From Zelopaecilomyces penicillatus (lineage: Eukaryota > Ascomycota > Sordariomycetes > Hypocreales > Pseudodiploosporaceae): a stretch of DNA of 64,000 nucleotides. A program made the translations under genes and the position numbers. Below are positions 57,116-64,000 of the stretch, in pieces; within the stretch, counting starts at the first letter, position 1; the number at the start of each line of letters is the position of its first letter. The notes beneath the pieces are model-generated. The model was not told the origin of the DNA. It saw only the letters and a list, made by a program, of their open reading frames with translations, and did not search any database. The stretch covers positions 5,022,001-5,086,000 of the forward strand of contig VCCP01000003.1 in assembly GCA_005765155.1 (NCBI GenBank), read 5' to 3'.

Positions 57116-59813
57116 TTATCCTGTGGTCGATTTGAGTAGAGCATAGAAACTGTACGGGTCTTTTGGGATATGAGGCCACCCGGCGATAACTGGCGGGCTA
57201 GGCCATGTCGTATCATCCCAATAGGGGCATTGGGATTCTCGGCCTTTCCAGAGCTCTTCAAAGTGATGCCTTGTATACCTTGTTGTATATATGGCCTTTC
57301 TTCGATTCTTAAACGACCGAAAGTGTGCAATGTTGAACCCGAGGCTGTGCAAAACACAGTCCCAAACGTCCCCCAAATAGCCACCATAAATTCCTTCTTT
57401 ATAATTGTAGATGTATGCTAGGTCCGAGACCGACTTTCCGAAATTATCAACAGCAAAAACATTTGCACCTCTCTCTACGAGATATTTGATGGCCTCAAAT
57501 TGTTGAAACCCAACATTACCTGGCATCACACTTAAGTGTAGACAAGTCTGGCCATTGTTGTCGCGATCGTGGATATTAGAGCCCAGGTCTAGCAGGTAAT
57601 GTATAACTTGTTTTTGAATGCCTTTGCCGTACCCTGCACAGCTCTGGAGGAATAATGATTGGCCACGGCTATCACGATAGTTTTTGATGTCCACAGAATA
57701 TTGAACAGTTTCAGAGTTAAGGGCTAACTTAATCGATTCCTATGAAATCTTGAGTCAGTAAAATGTATGTAGATTAGAATCATATAAATATACACACCAT
57801 ATCGCCATTTGAGATCAATTCCATTAAATAGGGTGGGAAATTGGGATCCAGGTCAAGCGTAGGGTCGGCATTTGCATCCAGCAGTATTTTGCGACAATGA
57901 TTGATGCAGTAAAGGTCATGGACATCTTCTTCAATGTCATTCAGCTCTGTTTGTAGAAGAGAGCTAATTGAAAATTTTAAAAGTTAGCGTTGGCCGATAA
58001 TGACATGGTGAAAATTGCTCACGCGCAATTAGAGTCCACCTCATAACCCCAAGCGCCCTGTATGTTGGCAACATGGTCGACGTCGAGACCACTATCAACA
58101 AGAAACTGGCACATCTCAGGCTGTCTTGTTGCATACTACACATATGAGTGTTAATATTGCAACCGGATTATCATGTTGCAGGAGGGAACTAGACGAAGAC
58201 ACAATTTAGAACTTACAAATAACAAGGAAGCCCCATATTCATCATGAACTCGAAGAGAAGCCTCCTCGCCTTTCTGAAACATCTCTTTTAACTCCTTCAC
58301 CATTCCATTTCTGACTAGTTCAAATACACGTGAACCAGCAGGTAGTACTCCATTAATGTTGATGTAGGAGGAAGAAAACACTGATCCTGAAGAATGTTCT
58401 TGTTGCAATGTAGAGGCAACTAGCATGTGATATTGGGTATACCTTTGGTTAGGCATGAAAGTGGTCTTCATGTCATAATCTATCCGAGGTCTTTTTGACG
58501 CGGAATTGGATCCATTACGTGTTCGTTTGCGGACCATAAGACTCAGAGTGCCAATCTCCAGATCAACTTTGTAATAGCTCTGAGCCTGATGTATCTTCTC
58601 AAGGGGCCCAAATCGGGGCTTTTTTCTCACTGTAATGTCGGTTAGGGATATTGATAGTTAAGCTGGGGTTTACTTGTTTTGGATAACTTGCCTTCCGGAT
58701 TGATGGACAGCGAACCTTGGCCAAAGGACCGACCGAATCGATTCATTAGTCTGTTAAATGTCTTTACAGAGTCGCCAGACTCAATAGAGTCCAACGAGGA
58801 TAGCTGTTGAATGTGATCCCGACGTCTCTGAGCCGCTTGATCGAGAGTTCTTAGTTGCTGAATAATGCACTCAGCATCGTCATCATCATTCACATAAGTG
58901 TCAAACATTCGATTTTTCTCATGGATAAGGCTGCTCAGCTGGTCTATGCTGTCTATGACGTCTTGGCTAATACTTTGCTGCTTGCTATCTTGCTGAGCGG
59001 TATTGTATGATGCTTCGCAAGTAATTTCGTGAATGGTTTTTTCATGTGGTGAATGGTGTTGGTTGGGAACAGAGTTTAATTGATCTTTGATCTGTTGCAG
59101 GAGCGTGTTCATGGTGCGCATATCCGACCCAGAAACATATGGTATTGCCTCAATAGCTTGCTGAACAGAGGAAAACCTGTTCTGTATGCTGTGCTCGATT
59201 GCGGAAATGTCTGAGGAGATATTTGATTCTAGACTGCTCAACTGAGTACTTTGCATGTGAGTCTGCTTTTGCAATAAGGCATCGACATTACTAAATGCTG
59301 TACGTTGGAGATTGTCAGAGTTTTCTCTCATTTCATAGATTGCCTCGCTATCGTTTTCGTCAGCTCCTCTACCAACATTATAGGGGTTTAATTGAGGCTA
59401 ACCAACCTAGTGAGAACGTTGAACCTCAAAGACAACATTGATACATGCTGTGTCACACGAGCATTAATCGTGTCTAGCTGCTTCTCTCCCAGGACCGTCT
59501 TGAAGCGCCTCCAAAACCGGCCCGAGGCTCGCTCACTTGGACAAATTTGAAGCGTCTCAATGATTTCTGCCCAAGAGCTAATCTCCTCTGCACAGAGCTT
59601 TATTTGTGTTTTCAAGGCAGAGTCGTGTTTGGTGACACGGGATTGCTCAAGCTGCTTCAACGTCCCGCGTAGTGCCATGATGCTACCAGAAATCTGTCTT
59701 ACAGCTTCCGGTCCATCCTTTACGGCTGAAACTGTGTCATATATGACCTTTGTGCCCTTGATACCCACAGTGATGAAGGCAAGGACATTTGCACCGGAGC
59801 CGAGAGCCTCCAT
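57116..59813 (-). CDS. Helo-like N-terminal plus ankyrin-repeat protein
   Basis: Six exons (59407-59813, 58692-59368, 58217-58629, 58023-58135, 57798-57963, 57116-57739) give 799 residues. The N-terminus (about 1-125, e.g. ALGSGANVLAFITVGIKGTK) resembles the fungal STAND-protein N-terminal (Helo-like) domain. Next is a Gln/Ser-rich region with coiled-coil character (QTHMQSTQLSSLESNISSD). A basic-hydrophobic segment (KKPRFGPLEKIHQAQSYYKV) follows, then ankyrin-type repeats, including NGQTCLHLSV and KYLVERGANVFAVDNFGKS. There is no NB-ARC or NACHT domain. Such proteins are often linked to non-self recognition in fungi, but no function is shown. Intron 1 is only 38 bases. Intron 2 fits a GC donor (AG/GCAAGT, 62 bases); a GT donor 18 bases downstream would also keep the frame. 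Confidence 0.78.
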
Positions 59814-62800
59814 TGTATGGATTCGGCGTGCGCGTTTGGGGAGGAGTGTTCCTACAAAAGGGATGGTAACACGAAAGAAAACTTAATTGTCAGAGATCAT
59901 GGAGGAAGAAGAAAAATCTACTTGTGTGTATGTTTGAAGGGATATTGTTACTCTATGGATGTTAAGGCTGACTGACTACTGCTTCAGTCGAGTTGACATT
60001 GACAGCCAGGAAAAAAACTGAAGCCACAAAAAAACAAAAACAAGAGCTCATTACTTTCGGTGAAGGATATAGTAAGCCTCGGGGTCAGCCTTGACTTGGT
60101 TGCCTCCAAGGGCTGTGTTGGAGAACCAACAGCACATAACTCAGCCCCCTGAGTGCTACATGAGAGTGAGGCAACCAATCAGATGGAAACGACGCTGACA
60201 AGAGGAAAATATGACTGTGGGTGTGAACATGATGCAGAATAGCTTGGAGATTTGGAGAGGATCATAATGATTGAAGATAGTAGCGCCGGTGTGGATGGAT
60301 CAATCTGAAGCCTGTGACACGCGATTTAGTTTAGACATTGATGCCCATCGCTTGATGAATGACAACCAGCTACAGACTATCCGTTAATCAACGTTTGCAC
60401 ACCAAAACAAACTATGCACCTATAAAAGTTAAGAAGCCAGGAGTTTTTGTGTTGTGATGGATGCACTTGGAGCACTGTGAGAGGTAAGGATGTGCTTGGG
60501 AAGCATCCTCGACATCACATCACCATGTGCATATTGGGCAGCGTTCCGATTGAATCAATGCTGTGTCACGGCCACCAGCAGGCCCTTCATTTGCATCTGT
60601 CGAGCAATTCTCCTGCACAGGCTGATTCGATGTTGATGATGCATGGTTGGGGGGTGCCGCCACAGAGTGAAAGGGAGGAACCGATTAGTCTATCTGTCGG
60701 GCAGAGCCGTGCGGGATGATGCATCGAGCATAATGAGAGAGTGTGCAATCACATCGATGAGAGGCGTCTAGACCGATCTAGGCGTTGTTGGTTGCGCAAA
60801 GAAAGGAGATGGAAAGTCTTCAGTCCAGCTCGTTAATCTCATCATGCGGCAAACTGTGCTTCTTTGCAAAATTCTGAACCAGGGGAGGGATTGGGATGGC
60901 GTTACAGGGAGCGGAGGAACGCGGATGGCCCCTACTGCCTGTGTTGGTCGCTGTCGGCAGCTGAGAGCAGCCTGGGTTGGGAAGCCCAGCGCACGATTAC
61001 TGACCAAATGGATGGAACCTCGAGAAAAGAGGCAACCTAACACAAAGTATTGGTTGATCCATCTTTACATCCTACATAGTATTCCAAGGTTCACTTGGCA
61101 ACCCACTCATCTCGGCAGTCAACACTACGGGGGGCTACTGTAGCCATAAGTGTCCGATGATTAATAATATGCTGTACTGCCGTCAATGAAGGGTTGACGC
61201 GCCCAATGTGGCTTGAGCCAGACTGAACAAACGGTGGATGGAACCATGGAAAATCTCCAAGATTATTGTATCATCTCACGACTGGTAATGCTACCCACCG
61301 TGTTTCTTATCACCACTTGAGTACCTGGCTACGTATTGAGAGATATCAGAGGCAGTATTATGGCATCACTGTCATACACAAAACATTGGTAGGTGAGAGT
61401 AGGTACCTGCAACACTGGGTCTATTTTCGTCAAAGCTCTGTGAAACACTCATTAAAGTCTTTGGGTCAAAGAAGCAAACAGCTCCTGCAACGTGGGGGAC
61501 GGTAGAGAAAGACAACGAGGCAGAAAAAGGAAAACAAGAGATTGAAAAAGAAAAAAAGGCCAGCTAAACCAGGGTTGAAAACGAATAGGTCAGCAAAAAG
61601 CAGGCATGCAGATCCCTCTGGGCAAATGCCGGCATTGAATATGTGTGGAGTGCATATAGAGTGTACATATGTAATGTATGCACTTACGCAGTGCTGCTAA
61701 GTACCTATTAGATGAATACCTTCAGTTGTATCCGTGAACACCAAATGTTTACGTTTTAATGCCGTACTGTGCAAGCGAATTCACAGCACACTCCCCAGGT
61801 TGTTGCGGCACATCAGCCCTCCTTACAGGTCGCTCAATGTGTTCGACCGTTTCCCCTCTCCACAATCAACACCACCTCTATCCATCCATCCATCAGCCAT
61901 GGCCCAACCGCTAACACACCGCGACCACAACCTGTGTAGCTCGACAACAGCTTTATTGAGCACCCACTTGCAAGACTTGCCAGCTAATTACTACGTAGCT
62001 GCTGGGCGGGACCGCTCGATGCGTGGCGTTTAACCCCTACCGTTGTTGCCCCATGAGCCACCGCCCTGGTCGCCGTCCATCGACTCCACCCCTGGCCATC
62101 CCTATCCAGGATGCTTTGATGCTGAGACTTATTGTTGATTTTAGGACATTCCAATTGGGGATCGGCGGCTGGCATTCGGCGACTATGAACTCAATGGATC
62201 AGCGAGAGACTGACAATCGACTGGTATCAATGTGGTGACTGGATGGATGACTGTGACCCAGGTGTGATAAACTTTGCGTCTGCCCTGCAACAGGCTGCAA
62301 CAAGGCTGCAACTGCAATGTCAGTTGTGTGCGTCGTGAATCTGCCCCCCTCTCCCCATGCAAGCGGATCGCTGGGCCTCGACGGATTCGATAGATGGAGC
62401 TGCGACAGCCGTAGGAATTGGTGGAAAGAGCACGGGATGCAACGACACAATGCACCCGTACAGACATACACAAACACCTACTATGTAGCTCCCAAGCGAG
62501 TTGCCGTCAAGAGTTTGGAGAAAATGGCGCCGTAATGAAATGATGGTTAGTGACGGCGAAACGCAATGGCTGAGCCTGGCTGGCCACTGTGTCTTCAACG
62601 TTTGTAAAACAACAACCAACTGGACAAACGCCTCCACCTCCCTCGTTGTTATTACGTAGGCAGAGACTAGGAAAATCCAGAAACTCACGTGTCGCTCTGC
62701 CACTCGTCTCTGGCCAGACTTTCGGATGCTGCTGCTGCCGAACCACGGTTTGAGACACTGGCAAAGCACCCATCTTTGCTGTGTACACAGCCGTTGACTT

Positions 62801-63453
62801 CACTCCCCGCTTTGGGCACCTACTGTGTGGCCTTCAAGGTGAGGGATGCCGCCTTGCCCACTCTGGCTGGGTCTGTACAAGTGCTTCTCTTCTGCTGTGT
62901 TTGATTGGACTTGTCTGAGACTTGGCCCTGGAGTGCCGTTTGGGGCCAGTCTCCGGGTCTGCGGCGTCCCATCGTGCTGCGTACTGTGCCTAATCGGGGA
63001 CATTGCCTAGTCGTATTCGTACTAGTACTGTACGCCCATCGTGCATCGTGCATCATGCCACGGTTCCAAGCAGAGTCCACTTTCTCCCGTCTCTCAACCG
63101 TTCATCCACCGTCCCTCCATCCATCCACCCACTCAACTGCCTATCCGCCCGTCTGTGGTTTGAAACCGGTTTCTTAACCCCGTCGTGGGCTAAACCATTT
63201 GGCTATTAGGCCCTCTCTTCCGCCCTGGCCGACCGTTGAACGGGCATCATCATCCTGGACGTTGAGCTAGGTAAACCTGGAGGTGCTAGCGCCAACGTCT
63301 CCTCTCCTCTTTGCGGCTCTTGCTTCCTGCGACTCCTGCCAGTCCTTTTCTTGTGCCATCATCGTCCACCGCCGCCGTCCATCGACTGACATCCATATCT
63401 TGCCTTTTCCTTCGACTTCCACTCTGCCGCTTGCCTCTGGAGCTACGTCGCAG
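59814..63453. other. 3.6-kb gene-free divergent region
   Basis: The spacer lies between the ankyrin gene (-) and the partial gene at the right edge (+). It contains CCAT-type simple repeats (for example near 61878-61896 and 63115-63130) and many short chance frames. A 44-codon frame starting at 61900 (MAQPLTHRDHN) follows a CCATCC-rich stretch but lacks any other support. I see no RNA gene or transposon. Confidence 0.5.
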
Positions 63454-64000
63454 ATGGACATTGAGCAGGCCAATGTAGCAATCATGCCGGCGCTAGCACC
63501 GACTACCGACATCGGCAACGACGAGGATGCGGCTGCTCAGTTCCGCCGTTTTGAAGCCCATGCCTACAACGCCCTCCTCGATGATGGCGGCCGGCCTTCC
63601 CACCCTCTCAGCTTGATGGAAGATGTCGTCGCCGCTCCTGGTCAATACCGAGATATCCTGGCATTTTGGCAAGACCGCTCCGATGAATGGCAGGTGTTTA
63701 CCAAGCAACTGTCGCGATGGCAGGCTTTCCGTGCCCACCAGCGTCAGGTCCGAGAGCCCAAACGATTCCCTTCCTATGTCGAAGAGCTCCATTTGCGCCT
63801 CAAACGACATGGCTTTGAGCCACCGCCAGCCTTCGAAAAAGCTCCGACTGGCTTTAGTAGGCAACTGGACCGCCAGGACAAGCTTGCGACTTGGGTTGAA
63901 TATCTCAACTACGAGTTTACCAGGCGTGACGAGTATGACAAGTGGCTTACTACGTGTCGCCCGGGTTATGACGAAGCCGTATCCCAGCTTTCTAGATCTG
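63454..64000 (+). CDS. Hypothetical protein, truncated by the window edge
   Basis: A continuous frame of 182 codons runs from an ATG at 63454 to the end of the window without a stop, so the C-terminus is missing. The protein opens MDIEQANVAIMPALAPTTD. It then has a helical, Arg/Phe/Trp-rich body (AAAQFRRFEAHAYNALLDDG, RQVREPKRFPSYVEELHLRL and TWVEYLNYEFTRRDEYDKW) that looks well folded. I recall similar openings in uncharacterised proteins from other Sordariomycetes but know no function. Regular codon use and absence of stops over 547 bases, with helices of normal composition, support a real gene. Introns in the unseen part cannot be judged. Confidence 0.75.
   Translation, partial: MDIEQANVAIMPALAPTTDIGNDEDAAAQFRRFEAHAYNALLDDGGRPSHPLSLMEDVVAAPGQYRDILAFWQDRSDEWQVFTKQLSRWQAFRAHQRQVREPKRFPSYVEELHLRLKRHGFEPPPAFEKAPTGFSRQLDRQDKLATWVEYLNYEFTRRDEYDKWLTTCRPGYDEAVSQLSRS

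Noticed and set aside
1..64000. CRISPR array, rRNA, transposon or integrated virus
   Set aside because: No regularly spaced repeats, rRNA-like stretch, transposase, reverse transcriptase or capsid-like frame was seen.

Overview
The window is nuclear DNA of a filamentous ascomycete. Genes are intron-rich with short (about 40-110 bp) introns, and long unspliced gene-free spacers alternate with compact housekeeping genes. The protein set (Dip5-like permease, division-1 chitin synthase, sedolisin protease, Iec3, Helo-like/ankyrin protein) fits Sordariomycetes, probably Hypocreales; the species cannot be fixed from sequence alone. I saw no rRNA, convincing tRNA, transposon, CRISPR array or virus.

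I rebuilt 18 protein-coding loci by hand plus one pseudogene and one gene cut by the right edge. Left to right: a Dip5-type amino acid permease (3.1-5.0 kb, +); a Ups2-type PRELI protein (7.3-7.9, -); methionine aminopeptidase 2 (9.2-10.8, -); a class I-like chitin synthase (11.7-15.0, -); an NmrA-like NAD(P)-binding protein (18.7-20.0, +); a LaeA/UMTA-like methyltransferase (20.3-21.5, -); an orphan protein (22.0-22.5, -); a Yfh7-type P-loop kinase (23.4-24.3, +); a peroxiredoxin-like AhpC/TSA protein (24.6-25.6, -); a small acidic conserved protein (26.3-26.8, +); a 647-aa protein of unknown function (26.9-29.2, -); a proline-rich orphan (30.1-30.8, -); a secreted sedolisin (31.8-33.8, -); translin (36.0-37.1, +); a PNUTS-like PP1-binding nuclear protein (37.7-42.3, -); SLY1 (44.5-46.8, +); Iec3 of INO80 (47.7-48.8, +); NADP-isocitrate dehydrogenase (50.3-51.9, -); a broken APH-family kinase gene (54.8-56.4, -); a Helo-like/ankyrin protein (57.1-59.8, -); and a partial gene at 63.45 kb (+).

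Most genes are conserved core functions: lipid transfer, protein N-terminal processing, cell wall synthesis, ER-Golgi fusion, chromatin remodelling, transcription termination and NADPH supply. They have no operon-like logic. Two stretches look accessory. At 18.7-22.5 kb an NmrA-like protein, a methyltransferase and an orphan lie together. At 54.8-59.8 kb a degenerate phosphotransferase gene lies next to an ankyrin protein with a fungal STAND-type N-terminus.

The most unusual window-wide signal is splicing. Of about 48 introns reconstructed, three need a GC-AG donor to keep the reading frame, and two more fit GC-AG best. That is several times the roughly 1 percent usually quoted for fungi. Other points worth a look are the PNUTS architecture, a duplicated RGLxxSRWA motif, an unexplained open frame just past the chitin synthase stop, and an imperfect hairpin at 18.03-18.12 kb.
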